This document shows positions 15,230 through 24,206 of a stretch of 36,727 nt of DNA, in pieces (the first letter of the stretch is position 1; each line of letters begins with the position of its first letter). The notes under the pieces are model-generated. The model was not told the origin of the DNA. It saw nothing but the letters and a program-made list of their open reading frames with translations, and searched no databases. Origin of the DNA: Erysipelotrichaceae bacterium (GTDB lineage: Bacteria; Bacillota_I; Bacilli_A; RFN20; CAG-826); NCBI GenBank assembly GCA_020633795.1, contig JACKCX010000009.1:1-36727 (forward strand). The letters are read 5' to 3'. The position numbers and the translations under genes were made by a program.

Positions 15230-16327
15230 TTAATAGATGGGATATTTAACTTCTTGCAAGCGAGGATTAGCGTAATTACCTCGTCCTTCTTTGGCTTCTT
15301 CTTGACCATCGAGTTCGACGAGATCACCCGTGAAACCACAAGTCATATTATTGACGAAATAAGTTCCCACTCCATACATGCTGACTGGAACTTTTAATTC
15401 ATTCCAAAGTTTGATTTTTTCGGCATTGAAAGAGGAAGAAACAATGATCTTAACGTAGTTAAAACCTTCTTTATCAAGTGCCTCGCGCAAGGCAAAGACT
15501 AATTCTTTACAGACGCCATGAGGATCGAAAGAAGAAGTATCTTTATCATCAAAATAATGGTCGATTAAAGATTTAGAAGTATCAATTCGCACACCATTTA
15601 GATGCGTTTTTAAATGTCGAGCTAAGGTAAGAGAGTCTCTAATTACATCATTATGATAATCAATGAGAGCGGTCACTTTTTCATCGGGATAAGATTGACG
15701 ATAGATATCAGCGGCTCGACAGACATCCCCACCGCATATTTCAATGAGGGCGTGAGGCATTGTTCCCATGCCTTTGCCACCCCACCATAAACCTTGAGCA
15801 TCAGTGGAAACTTTGTTGATTCCCGCTACAAAAGTAGCATAGCCATCCCCAATTTGAGTGCGATAGTCGTCTTGGCGATCTGCCATTGAGAAGACAGGAA
15901 TGTCTCCTGCGACGCGCATCACTTCACGCACATTGGTGGCCACACTGCTTCGACGAGCTAAAATGCCATCGATAACTGATTCCAAAAAACCAAAATTTTC
16001 ATATTTACCTGTCACTTTAAGAACTGGTTCCATGTTTTGAATAATATCGCCATCATTTAAGGCGAGAATTTTGAATTCTTCGGGATGAATAGCAAAAGTG
16101 TGAATGAGAGCAATCGCTTCATCGATGCCGCACACCATCGAATCATCTCTTCGTTGAAACCACTGCATAGTCACTATGTGACCAGGAGCGTTTTCCGCCA
16201 CTATCTTTCGGCTTTTCAAAAAATAATTGGCCGAGTAAAAGCCCTCTCCTAAAGACTTTTCGAACTGAAAAGTGCGATTAGTTAGCCGTGAAATTTGGCC
16301 AGCTTTTTTTAATTCTACTTCATTCAT
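15230..16327 (-). CDS. pncB: Nicotinate phosphoribosyltransferase (short, archaeal-like type)
   Basis: Joins nicotinate and PRPP to form nicotinate mononucleotide in NAD salvage. The protein has 365 residues, shorter than the B. subtilis type, and resembles the compact archaeal-like subgroup. His192 in GTMPHALIE is the expected phosphohistidine site. FSMADRQDD and GVRIDTSKS follow the usual order, and YGVGTYFVN lies near the C-terminus. The ATG overlaps the end of ytpR by eight bases, with AGGAG upstream. It is the last gene of a long minus-strand run and is followed by the terminator at 15183. Nicotinamide phosphoribosyltransferase is less likely from the motifs. Confidence 0.88.
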   Translation of the reverse strand: MNEVELKKAGQISRLTNRTFQFEKSLGEGFYSANYFLKSRKIVAENAPGHIVTMQWFQRRDDSMVCGIDEAIALIHTFAIHPEEFKILALNDGDIIQNMEPVLKVTGKYENFGFLESVIDGILARRSSVATNVREVMRVAGDIPVFSMADRQDDYRTQIGDGYATFVAGINKVSTDAQGLWWGGKGMGTMPHALIEICGGDVCRAADIYRQSYPDEKVTALIDYHNDVIRDSLTLARHLKTHLNGVRIDTSKSLIDHYFDDKDTSSFDPHGVCKELVFALREALDKEGFNYVKIIVSSSFNAEKIKLWNELKVPVSMYGVGTYFVNNMTCGFTGDLVELDGQEEAKEGRGNYANPRLQEVKYPIY

Positions 16328-16931
16328 TTTCTTCTTCTCCTATCTGAAAAAAATCATTACCAATTACTCCATCTTCATCCACGATATAAATATTCTGACT
16401 CTCGGAAAGATTGAGTTCTATGAAAGTACAAATGTGACTATTAATCATTCCTAAACGGCTTTTCTCGGCATGAACGACCTGTCCATTGCTTAGGGAAGTC
16501 CCGACTAACGCCACGACAACTTTATCGCCAACAGCGATGGTATCTTTTTGAAGTGTCGCGGTTACGCGTTTATCGCTTATATCAATATTAATAAAATCAT
16601 TATGATCTTCGGGTTGGATGCTTTTGATTTGACCAATGACATAACCAGAAGAAGCTGGATAATTTAGAAGAGGCAACTTGGCATTTGATAAAATGGAATT
16701 GATAACATCAATAAAGAGATGAGAAGGTAAATAAATCAATCCTTTGGTTTTTATCTTAATAATTTTACTAATATTAAAAATATTATAACCGATGATTTGA
16801 TCATCATGATAAATTACTTCAATATCATGAAAACGTTGAGTGGCACTCATAGGTAAATCATCGCTAAAATCAATCAAAAGGACATCACCAATTGATTTAT
16901 AGGAATAGTAAAGACAGTATTTATCAATCAT
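16320..16931 (-). CDS. ytpR: YtpR-like protein with tRNA-binding domain
   Basis: A 203-residue protein of the YtpR family: an N-terminal DUF4479-type domain followed by a tRNA_bind (OB-fold) domain (about 105-180) like that at the N-terminus of PheT and in Arc1/CsaA. The segment SSGYVIGQIKSIQPEDH and later KSRLGMINSH correspond to the OB-fold start and end. The exact function is not known; it probably binds tRNA or another RNA. I chose ATG 16931, which overlaps the trmB stop by eight bases, although no strong ribosome-binding site is visible; the frame runs further upstream inside trmB. In Bacilli ytpR and trmB also lie close together. Confidence 0.82.
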   Translation of the reverse strand: MIDKYCLYYSYKSIGDVLLIDFSDDLPMSATQRFHDIEVIYHDDQIIGYNIFNISKIIKIKTKGLIYLPSHLFIDVINSILSNAKLPLLNYPASSGYVIGQIKSIQPEDHNDFINIDISDKRVTATLQKDTIAVGDKVVVALVGTSLSNGQVVHAEKSRLGMINSHICTFIELNLSESQNIYIVDEDGVIGNDFFQIGEEENE

Positions 16932-17538
16932 TTTTTTGGGCCACGATTCGATGAATCTTTTGTCCTTTCTCACGAAAAGTTAATTCATACTCCGTTGTCA
17001 TATCAAAATCAGCACACCCATCATAATCATCAAATTTTTCAACAATTTGAAGAGGAGATTGAGCCAGTGTCTCTAAACTATAAGCGTATAAATCATCATT
17101 ATCGGTTTTGATAATAAGTTGTCCACCTGTCACGAGGACTCGATAATACTGGCGAAGATAAGAAATTGCGGTTAATCGTCTTTTGTGATGGCGTTTTTTT
17201 GGCCATGGGTCGGAGAAATTTAAAAAGATGGCCTTAATTGATCGATCATTAATTTTATCTAATACTTCTTCAGCATTCGCAAATAATAACTTAGCATTAG
17301 TTATCTTTCCTTCGACGATTTTCTTGGCGGCGATGCCAGCACATGTTACATTTCGCTCCACTCCCACAAAAAGTTGATCAGGGTGAGCGAAAGCCATATC
17401 AACGAGAAATTTTCCTTTTCCGGAACCAATTTCTAGAAAGAATGGTGATGTATTGGTGATTAAAAAATCTTCAGAAATCATCACTTCTGGATGTTCATCA
17501 ATATACGGTTTTGTCCAGGCTTTAAATTTTGTTCTCAT
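16924..17538 (-). CDS. trmB: tRNA (guanine-N7-)-methyltransferase
   Basis: Makes m7G46 in tRNA using S-adenosylmethionine. The protein has 204 residues. EIGSGKG (36-42) is the SAM-binding motif, and NFSDPWPKKRHHKRR is the catalytic signature of TrmB. The C-terminal TTEYELTFREKGQKI is also typical. I chose ATG 17538, with AGGA about ten bases upstream; it overlaps the end of pepV by 17 bases. The downstream ytpR start overlaps its stop, so the three genes are likely translated from one message. Confidence 0.96.
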   Translation of the reverse strand: MRTKFKAWTKPYIDEHPEVMISEDFLITNTSPFFLEIGSGKGKFLVDMAFAHPDQLFVGVERNVTCAGIAAKKIVEGKITNAKLLFANAEEVLDKINDRSIKAIFLNFSDPWPKKRHHKRRLTAISYLRQYYRVLVTGGQLIIKTDNDDLYAYSLETLAQSPLQIVEKFDDYDGCADFDMTTEYELTFREKGQKIHRIVAQKND

Positions 17539-18904
17539 CAATCTTTTTTCCTAATTCCACAATCGCACGAGCATAGATAGCGATGCTGAGAAAGAGCGCT
17601 GATTTCTTCACTGACTCACTCGGTGAATGCATCTTTGAATCCCAACCGGGGAATTGCATACCAAAAGCAATAACATTATCAGCTTCTTTTGCGTAAGTGC
17701 CACCTCCTGTGGTGAGAGGCAAACTTTGATAATCACCAGTTTCTTCTTGATAACAAGATAAAAGAGTGGAAACTAAAATCGAATCAAGGGGATAGAAAAG
17801 AAGGGGTGAATAGGCTAAAACCTCAATTTCAAATGGTTGAGAGTCCTCTTTAATTTTATTGAGCAAATCCTCAGGAACTAAACCATCGACATAACGGAAA
17901 TTCACCACCATAGAAAATTGATTGTTGTCATAATTGAGAAGACCAACATTAAGGCTATTGTGTCCCATGGCTTGACTTTGAGCATCAATATTTAATCCGC
18001 GTCCTTCTAAGTCACTATAAAGACGAGCGATGTGTTGCAAGTTGACATCTTGTAAAAAATCAGCTAATTGGGTAATAGCTATCATTCCGGCATTTAAACC
18101 AAATTCAGGAGTTGAACCATGAGCAGCTTTGCCGATAAAAACGACTTCCATGCCTTCTTCTAGCATTTGGACCTGAAAATTAATTTTTTGTTCCTTCAAT
18201 TTTTTAAGAAAGAACTGATTTTCTCTCATTCTAACGACGCATCGCTCAATGACCGAATTGCTCGCGACGCCGCCTTGAATGGAATAAACCCCATTAATGT
18301 CAAAAGTTTTTTTAACCTCAAAATTAATAATGCCTTTCTCGCCATAAATCAATGGATAATCCGAATCTGGAGAAAAGCCATATGTCGGTTGTGGTTTTTT
18401 AAGTTCCTCAAAATAATGCGTCATGCCAAGCGAGCCACGCTCTTCATTGCCACCGACGAGAAAGCGAACTTGATAATCGCCAAGCAGATGGTTGTCACGC
18501 AATAGTTTTAAAGCATAATAGGCTGATAATAAAGGACCTTTGTCATCGGCGACACCGCGACCGCATAAAACATCTTTGTGTTCAGTGACGCTAAAAGGAT
18601 CTTGATCCCATCCAGTTCCAGCTGGAACGACATCCGCGTGAGCCATAATCGTGATATTTTTATCACCTTCTCCTACGAGTATTTCGACAACCTTATTGTC
18701 ATAATTGATAACTTTGAAGCCATCGTCAATGGCGAGTTTTTCGATAAAATTCAGCGCTTGACTCACTCCTTGGCCAAAAGGATTTTTATCGCTGATGGTC
18801 TTTTCATCATAAACAGAGTTAATAGCCACAAATTGACGAAGGTTAGCGAGAAGTGGCTTTTCATACTCTTGGCTGAGTTTTCTTAAAATAGATGATTTTT
18901 GCAT
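17522..18904 (-). CDS. pepV: Dipeptidase PepV (M20 family)
   Basis: Zinc-dependent cytosolic dipeptidase of 460 residues, the usual length. Metal and catalytic residues are visible: His89 and Asp91 in MAHADVVPAG, Asp120 in GRGVADDKG, Glu154-Glu155 in GGNEERGS, SPDSDYP, and the C-terminal His in KMHSPSES. The inserted lid domain between the two catalytic halves is present. The ATG has AGGAG upstream, within the end of panT, and the gap to that gene is two bases. It probably completes the breakdown of peptides that PepC and an importer supply. Confidence 0.95.
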   Translation of the reverse strand: MQKSSILRKLSQEYEKPLLANLRQFVAINSVYDEKTISDKNPFGQGVSQALNFIEKLAIDDGFKVINYDNKVVEILVGEGDKNITIMAHADVVPAGTGWDQDPFSVTEHKDVLCGRGVADDKGPLLSAYYALKLLRDNHLLGDYQVRFLVGGNEERGSLGMTHYFEELKKPQPTYGFSPDSDYPLIYGEKGIINFEVKKTFDINGVYSIQGGVASNSVIERCVVRMRENQFFLKKLKEQKINFQVQMLEEGMEVVFIGKAAHGSTPEFGLNAGMIAITQLADFLQDVNLQHIARLYSDLEGRGLNIDAQSQAMGHNSLNVGLLNYDNNQFSMVVNFRYVDGLVPEDLLNKIKEDSQPFEIEVLAYSPLLFYPLDSILVSTLLSCYQEETGDYQSLPLTTGGGTYAKEADNVIAFGMQFPGWDSKMHSPSESVKKSALFLSIAIYARAIVELGKKIDENKI

Positions 18905-18906
18905 AA

Positions 18907-19542
18907 TTATTGCTCCTTTTTGATATATAAATCATTAATCGTTTTAGAAGTTTGTTTATAATAGGGGTTATATTGGGGAAAAGCTTTTGAGAGAGGCCAA
19001 GCTATCATGGGTACTAAAATTCCCGCTGCTATCATCTCGATCAAAGCATTCACTGCAATAATCGCACTCAAGACATTCATGAAATTATTATTGAAAGCTA
19101 AAGTCTGACGGAAGAACCATAGCATTAATAAGACAAGGAAAGAATGAAAAAGAGTCAAGATAATTGAAGCACAAACATACAAGATAGTCCGCCAAGAAAG
19201 AGATGGCAACTTTTTGATAAGAGAAAATAACAATCCGGCCACAAGCCCAAAAATAGCGCGCGGTAAAACAGAAATAAGGGGATTCACAAAAGCGAAATCG
19301 ATAGAACTAGCGGGCATAGTTAATGCTTTTAATAAGCTAAACAAACCAAAAGCGATTCCGGCGACCAGTCCTTGTTTCCATCCAAATAATAAAGCGCAGA
19401 CTAAAACGACAATATGAATAGTGCAAATTGAAGCAAAACCGGCAATCGTAATATAACCCACATATGGAACATATGACATAATAGCGATAATAGCGATAAT
19501 AGCGGCGGAAAGGGTCATTTCCCGAATAACTTTATTTTTCAT
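18907..19542 (-). CDS. panT: ECF transporter substrate-binding membrane protein, probably PanT (pantothenate)
   Basis: A 211-residue protein with about six hydrophobic segments, matching the S-component of energy-coupling factor importers. NPLISVLPR and GLVAGLLFSLIKKL are characteristic of this S-component group. The ATG lies inside the end of coaX with an 11-base overlap and GAGGG upstream. Coupling to pantothenate kinase suggests pantothenate as substrate. A niacin carrier is an alternative, since pncB lies four genes downstream. The shared ATPases and T-component of the ECF system are not in the window. Confidence 0.75.
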   Translation of the reverse strand: MKNKVIREMTLSAAIIAIIAIMSYVPYVGYITIAGFASICTIHIVVLVCALLFGWKQGLVAGIAFGLFSLLKALTMPASSIDFAFVNPLISVLPRAIFGLVAGLLFSLIKKLPSLSWRTILYVCASIILTLFHSFLVLLMLWFFRQTLAFNNNFMNVLSAIIAVNALIEMIAAGILVPMIAWPLSKAFPQYNPYYKQTSKTINDLYIKKEQ

Positions 19543-20311
19543 AGTGGCCCTCGTTTTTCTTGATGATGAGATTCAGACCAAAAAGATTGATGTTTTGATC
19601 ATAGATAAAATCATCTTTTAAAATATTTTTAACATAGACCGCTCCGCCACCCGTAAGAAGATGTTTGGTCGGATAGCCAATTTCTTTTTCCATTCTTTTG
19701 ATCATGCCAAGAATCATATCAGCGTGTCCGAAGACAATGCCAGCATTCATCGCTTCAATTGTGTTTTTAGAAATAATGGTCTTTGGTTCTTCTAAAGAAA
19801 CGCTCGGCAAAAGAGCAGCTCGCTTAGTCAAACTTTCCGCACTGATGGAAATGCCAGGCATAATCAAGGCGGAAGAAAAGGCTCCATTTTTATCTAAAAG
19901 TAAAATTTTGCTCGCCGTTCCTAAATCGACAATGATGCTCGGAAAACCATAGATTTCTTTGGTTCCCACTAAATCAGCGATTAAGTCATTCCCTACTTCT
20001 AAAGGATTATCAACCTTAAACATTAAACCGGTTTTAACACCTGGTTCAATAATCATTATGTCGTGACAAAAAACACTTTTTATCGCCGCCTTAAGAGGAA
20101 CATTTAAAGCTGGAACAACAGAAGAATAAATAATGTTTTGTATTTGCTTGATATCAAGCTTTTTACTATTGATTTGTTGGCTGATGATCGTCGCGTATTC
20201 ATCTTGAGTTTTAACAAAATCGGTAGTGAGAGAAAATCTTTCAACTAATTTGTCTTCGACAAAGACCCCGACATTGATAGTGGTGTTACCCACATCGATA
20301 CATATATTCAT
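19532..20311 (-). CDS. coaX: Type III pantothenate kinase
   Basis: Phosphorylates pantothenate, the first step of CoA synthesis. The 259-residue length is usual for CoaX. DVGNT (6-10) is the phosphate-binding motif of the ASKHA fold. VDLGTASKI and LLTGGGAVY are the other nucleotide-binding segments. GGAGGT precedes the ATG. Its stop overlaps the start of the transporter gene panT. With CoaE fused to MutM elsewhere in the window, the first and last CoA enzymes are both present. Type III kinases need a monovalent cation and are not inhibited by CoA, from family knowledge. Confidence 0.96.
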   Translation of the reverse strand: MNICIDVGNTTINVGVFVEDKLVERFSLTTDFVKTQDEYATIISQQINSKKLDIKQIQNIIYSSVVPALNVPLKAAIKSVFCHDIMIIEPGVKTGLMFKVDNPLEVGNDLIADLVGTKEIYGFPSIIVDLGTASKILLLDKNGAFSSALIMPGISISAESLTKRAALLPSVSLEEPKTIISKNTIEAMNAGIVFGHADMILGMIKRMEKEIGYPTKHLLTGGGAVYVKNILKDDFIYDQNINLFGLNLIIKKNEGHYEK

Positions 20312-20329
20312 GTTTACCTCCGCTACAAT

Positions 20330-20342
20330 CTCACATCGTGAG
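20330..20342. repeat. Small inverted repeat ahead of coaX
   Basis: CTCAC and GTGAG flank ATC, 19 bases upstream of the coaX start, between leuS and coaX. There is no T-run on the coding strand, so it is not a standard terminator. It might be an operator for the coaX-pncB cluster or chance. Confidence 0.3.
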
Positions 20343-20359
20343 TATCGTGCTATCTATTA

Positions 20360-22756
20360 TTATACAACAACTAAATTGATAATTTTGTTTTTAACAATAA
20401 TTATTTTTTTAATTTGTTTACCTTCCACATGACGTTGGACTCCTTCTTGTTGAAGAGCTAACTCTTTAATTTTTTCATCAGGAAGATCTTTTTCAACCTC
20501 AATGGTCGCCCGCACTTTGCCATTAATAGAAACTGCCATGGTAACCCCTGAGGCAATCGTCTTCGCCGGATCGTAAGTGGGCCACGGCTCAAAAGCTAGA
20601 GTTTTATCATGTCCGAGTTTTTCCCACATTTCTTCACCGACATGAGGAATAATACAAGATATCATCTTAATTAAACCTTCCGCATATCGAAGAGGCAAGC
20701 GGTTGACTTTATAAGCTTCATTAACAAAAATCATCATTTGACTAATGGCGGTATTAAACGCTAATGATTCATAGTCTTCAGTCACCTTTTTGACAGTTAA
20801 ATGATAGACTAATTCCAATTCAGGAACTTCATCATTTGTGATGACATCATTTTCCACGATTAGGCGGTACACGCGTTCAATAAAGCGGTGTGCACCCTCG
20901 ACCCCTTGATTGCTCCAGGGTTTGCTCGCTTCCAACGGTCCCATAAACATCTCATAGAGGCGCAAGGTATCTGCTCCAAATTTTTCGACAATATCGCTTG
21001 GATTAACGGCATATTCAGGATATCTCTTGCCCATTTTAATGCCATTTTCGCCTAAAATCATTCCTTGGTGAACTAATTTTTTAAAGGGTTCGTCAAAAGA
21101 AAGGTAGCCCTTTTGATGAAGATACTTCGTCCACACACGAGCGTAGATTAAATGTCCGACCGCGTGTTCAGGACCACCGACATATAAATCGACAGGAAGC
21201 CAATGATCAGCCAATTTTTTATCGCAAAAAATTTGATCATTATGAGGATCGACATAGCGAAGGAAATACCAACTTGATCCAGCGCTTCCTGGCATAGTAG
21301 AAGTTTCACGAACTCCACTCATGCCATTAAAAGAATACTCTTTCCATTGTGTGGCGGCATCAAGTGGTGAATGACCATTATGACCTTTATAATCTTTTAG
21401 TTCTGGAAGGACAAGAGGGAGCTCTTCGTCACTTAAAGCATGGATTGAACCATCAGCCATATGAACGACCGGAACGGGTTCACCCCAATAACGTTGACGG
21501 GCAAAAATCCATTCTCTAAATTTATAATTTACTTTCTTTTCTGCCAATCCTTTTTGACTGAGTAAATCAATAATTTTATTGATGGCATCTTCTTTATTTA
21601 GACCATTTAAAAATTGTGAATTGATATGAAGACCATCGCCTTCATAGGCTTCTTGAGTGACGTCTCCACCACTTAAGACAGGGATGATATCCAAGTGAAA
21701 TTTTTTCGCAAATGCATAGTCGCGACTATCGTGAGCTGGAACAGCCATAATGGCTCCTGTGCCATAAGAGGCTAAAACATAATCGGAAATATAGATGGGC
21801 AAAAGTTTTTGATTGACGGGGTTGATAGCGTAAACACCTAAAAAGCATCCTGTTTTCTCTTTAGAAAGGGAGGTTCTTTCCATCTCGCTTTTGAGACTAG
21901 CCTCGCGAATATATTGTTCCACTGCGAGACGACATTCAGGAGTGACGATATCATTAACTAAAGGATGTTCAGGTGATAAAACGCAATAGGTGGCGCCAAA
22001 AAGGGTATCGGCTCGAGTGGTAAATACTTCAAATTTCTTATCCGTATGAGCGACATTAAATAAGATAGTGGCGCCTTCACTACGACCAATCCAATTTCGT
22101 TGAATTTCTTTCGTCGACTCTGGCCAATCGATGCGATTAAGACCATCCAACAATTCTTCCGCAAACTGCGGCTGATCTATGACCCATTGCTTTAAATTCT
22201 TGCGCACAACTGGATAACCACCACGCTCCGATTTTCCATCGATGATTTCATCGTTAGAAAGCACGGTACCCAGTTCTTCGCACCAGTTGACAGGCATATC
22301 GATATATTTGGCATAACCGTCAAGAAATAATTGCTTAAAAATCCACTGGGTCCATTTGTAAAAAGATGGGTCACTGGTCGAGATGACCTTTGTCCAATCA
22401 TAGTCAAAACCAAGCTCTTTTAATTGTTTGGTAAAAGAAACGATGTTTCTCTCGGTAAATCCATTAGGATTGTGGCCAGTTTGAATCGCATATTGTTCAG
22501 CGGGCAAGCCAAAGGAATCATAGCCCATTGGATGTAAGACATTAAAACCTTGCATTCTTTTCATTCGGCTAAGAATATCAGTTGCTGTATAGCCCTCGGG
22601 ATGCCCAGCATGAAGCCCTACTCCTGATGGATAGGGAAACATGTCTAATACATAGTATTTAGGTTTTGAAAAATCATAAATATCGGTTTTAAATGTTTGG
22701 TGTTCTTCCCAATATTTATGCCATTTTTCTTCAATTTTTCGATGATCGTAAGACAT
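20360..22756 (-). CDS. leuS: Leucyl-tRNA synthetase (KMSKS replaced by KMGKR)
   Basis: Charges tRNA-Leu. The protein has 798 residues, normal for bacterial LeuRS. PYPSGVGLHAGHPEGY (41-56) holds the HIGH-equivalent HAGH. The CP1 editing domain has TRADTLFGATYC and GTGAIMAVPAHDSRDY with the conserved Asp. The second signature loop, normally KMSKS, reads KMGKR at 574-578, followed by YPEYAVNPSDIVEKFGADTL; the two lysines are kept. The anticodon-binding and C-terminal domains are present. AGGAG lies before the ATG, 10 bases after glgA, so leuS appears to be co-transcribed with the glycogen genes. No T-box leader is seen. Confidence 0.96.
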   Translation of the reverse strand: MSYDHRKIEEKWHKYWEEHQTFKTDIYDFSKPKYYVLDMFPYPSGVGLHAGHPEGYTATDILSRMKRMQGFNVLHPMGYDSFGLPAEQYAIQTGHNPNGFTERNIVSFTKQLKELGFDYDWTKVISTSDPSFYKWTQWIFKQLFLDGYAKYIDMPVNWCEELGTVLSNDEIIDGKSERGGYPVVRKNLKQWVIDQPQFAEELLDGLNRIDWPESTKEIQRNWIGRSEGATILFNVAHTDKKFEVFTTRADTLFGATYCVLSPEHPLVNDIVTPECRLAVEQYIREASLKSEMERTSLSKEKTGCFLGVYAINPVNQKLLPIYISDYVLASYGTGAIMAVPAHDSRDYAFAKKFHLDIIPVLSGGDVTQEAYEGDGLHINSQFLNGLNKEDAINKIIDLLSQKGLAEKKVNYKFREWIFARQRYWGEPVPVVHMADGSIHALSDEELPLVLPELKDYKGHNGHSPLDAATQWKEYSFNGMSGVRETSTMPGSAGSSWYFLRYVDPHNDQIFCDKKLADHWLPVDLYVGGPEHAVGHLIYARVWTKYLHQKGYLSFDEPFKKLVHQGMILGENGIKMGKRYPEYAVNPSDIVEKFGADTLRLYEMFMGPLEASKPWSNQGVEGAHRFIERVYRLIVENDVITNDEVPELELVYHLTVKKVTEDYESLAFNTAISQMMIFVNEAYKVNRLPLRYAEGLIKMISCIIPHVGEEMWEKLGHDKTLAFEPWPTYDPAKTIASGVTMAVSINGKVRATIEVEKDLPDEKIKELALQQEGVQRHVEGKQIKKIIIVKNKIINLVVV

Positions 22757-22766
22757 AAGTGCTCCT

Positions 22767-24206
22767 TTATTTTTTGGTTTCTAGACTTTGATAAATCGCT
22801 AAGTATTCTTTTGCGCTTTTGCTCCATGAATTATCAGTTTTAAGAGCGTTGCGCATCAATTGTTTGCGGAGAGGAAGATCTTGCCATTGATCAAAGGCAT
22901 AAAGACAAGTGTTTTTCATGGCTTCTTGGTCGAAATCGTCAAAGCCAAAGCCGTTAGCAGTCTCTTCATTTGAGCCATCATAACAGATGACAGAATCTTT
23001 TAAGCCACCCGTACGGCGAATGATAGGCAAGGCTCCATATCGCTGAGCAATCATCTGTCCTAAACCACAAGGTTCAAAGAGCGATGGCATTAAGAAGAAA
23101 TCACTACTAGCGTAAATTTGATGAGCAAGTTGATCATTATATCCAATATAAATAGCAATATTATTAGGATATTTTTTGCGAATCTCTTCCATCATTTGTT
23201 CATATTGATATTCTCCTGAACCAAGAAGGACAATATTCGATCCCTTTTGAGCGAGAGCCTCAAGAGTGGGAAGAATAATATCTAATCCTTTTTGCCAAGT
23301 TAAGCGCGAAATTAAAGAGAAGAGAGGTTGCCCGAAATCTTGAATGTGCATCTGAGCAAAAAGCTTTTTCTTATTCTCTTGTTTTTGCTTTAAAAAATTC
23401 ACGCCATTATAAGGGAATTCAATAAAACTATCTTCGTGAGGATTAAACTCTTGATAATCAATGCCATTTAATACTCCCATAAAATCATATTCTCGTAATT
23501 TCAAAACGGATTCGAGCCCCATCCCACCTTCGCGTGTGAGAAGTTCTTGACGATGATTAGGAGAGACGGTCGTAATTTTATCCGCGTATTCAATTCCGGC
23601 TTTTAAAGCTGAGACTTGATCTTTAAAGCGCAATCGACCATTCTCATATAATGAATCAGGTAAATTGTAATAGTCACCTAACGATGAAGGTGCCATCATT
23701 CCTTGGAAAGCGGGATTATGAATGGAAAAAACAAATTTAGTTTTACGGAAATAATTCGCAGCGTAGATATCTTCTTTAAAAAGACAAGGAATCATGCCAG
23801 CGTGCCAGTCATGAACATGGATAATATCAGGAATTAAAGAAACATGATAGAGAAGTTCTTTGCTCGCTAAGGAGAAGAACGCAAAGCGCTCATTGTCATC
23901 CCAGTCACCATAGAGATGATCCCGATCAAAATAGCGGGAATTATCAATGAGATAGAAAGTAATTCCCGAATCATAGGTATAGTAAACATCGGCGCGTTCA
24001 CTACGCCACGACATCGGAACCACAAAAGAACTAACTTTTTTGACCGAAGGGCGAGTGGTTTGTTTGATAAAACGATAATAAGGTAAGATGATAAAAACCT
24101 CTTCCCCCATCACCGCTAGTTCTTTGGATAGAGAATAGATGACATCCGCTAGTCCACCAGTTTTGCATAGGGGTCTAGATTCGCTCGCAATCATCACAAT
24201 TTTCAT
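22767..24206 (-). CDS. glgA: Glycogen synthase (ADP-glucose, GT5)
   Basis: Adds glucose from ADP-glucose to a growing alpha-1,4-glucan. The 479-residue length fits bacterial GlgA. The N-terminus has the nucleotide-sugar motif KTGGL with Lys15. HVHDWHAGMIP, SRLTWQKGLD and the C-terminal SLFEPCGLGQ with RRTGGLKDSV form the second half of the GT-B site. Its ATG overlaps the stop of glgD by one base (TAATG). The third gene of glgC-glgD-glgA. No branching enzyme (glgB) or phosphorylase (glgP) lies next to it. Confidence 0.96.
   Translation of the reverse strand: MKIVMIASESRPLCKTGGLADVIYSLSKELAVMGEEVFIILPYYRFIKQTTRPSVKKVSSFVVPMSWRSERADVYYTYDSGITFYLIDNSRYFDRDHLYGDWDDNERFAFFSLASKELLYHVSLIPDIIHVHDWHAGMIPCLFKEDIYAANYFRKTKFVFSIHNPAFQGMMAPSSLGDYYNLPDSLYENGRLRFKDQVSALKAGIEYADKITTVSPNHRQELLTREGGMGLESVLKLREYDFMGVLNGIDYQEFNPHEDSFIEFPYNGVNFLKQKQENKKKLFAQMHIQDFGQPLFSLISRLTWQKGLDIILPTLEALAQKGSNIVLLGSGEYQYEQMMEEIRKKYPNNIAIYIGYNDQLAHQIYASSDFFLMPSLFEPCGLGQMIAQRYGALPIIRRTGGLKDSVICYDGSNEETANGFGFDDFDQEAMKNTCLYAFDQWQDLPLRKQLMRNALKTDNSWSKSAKEYLAIYQSLETKK

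Noticed and set aside
15016..15397. Short frames around the end of rpsD and of pncB
   Set aside because: They run through the terminator and two conserved genes in other frames.
22757..22766. T-box or own promoter for leuS
   Set aside because: Only 10 bases separate glgA and leuS.
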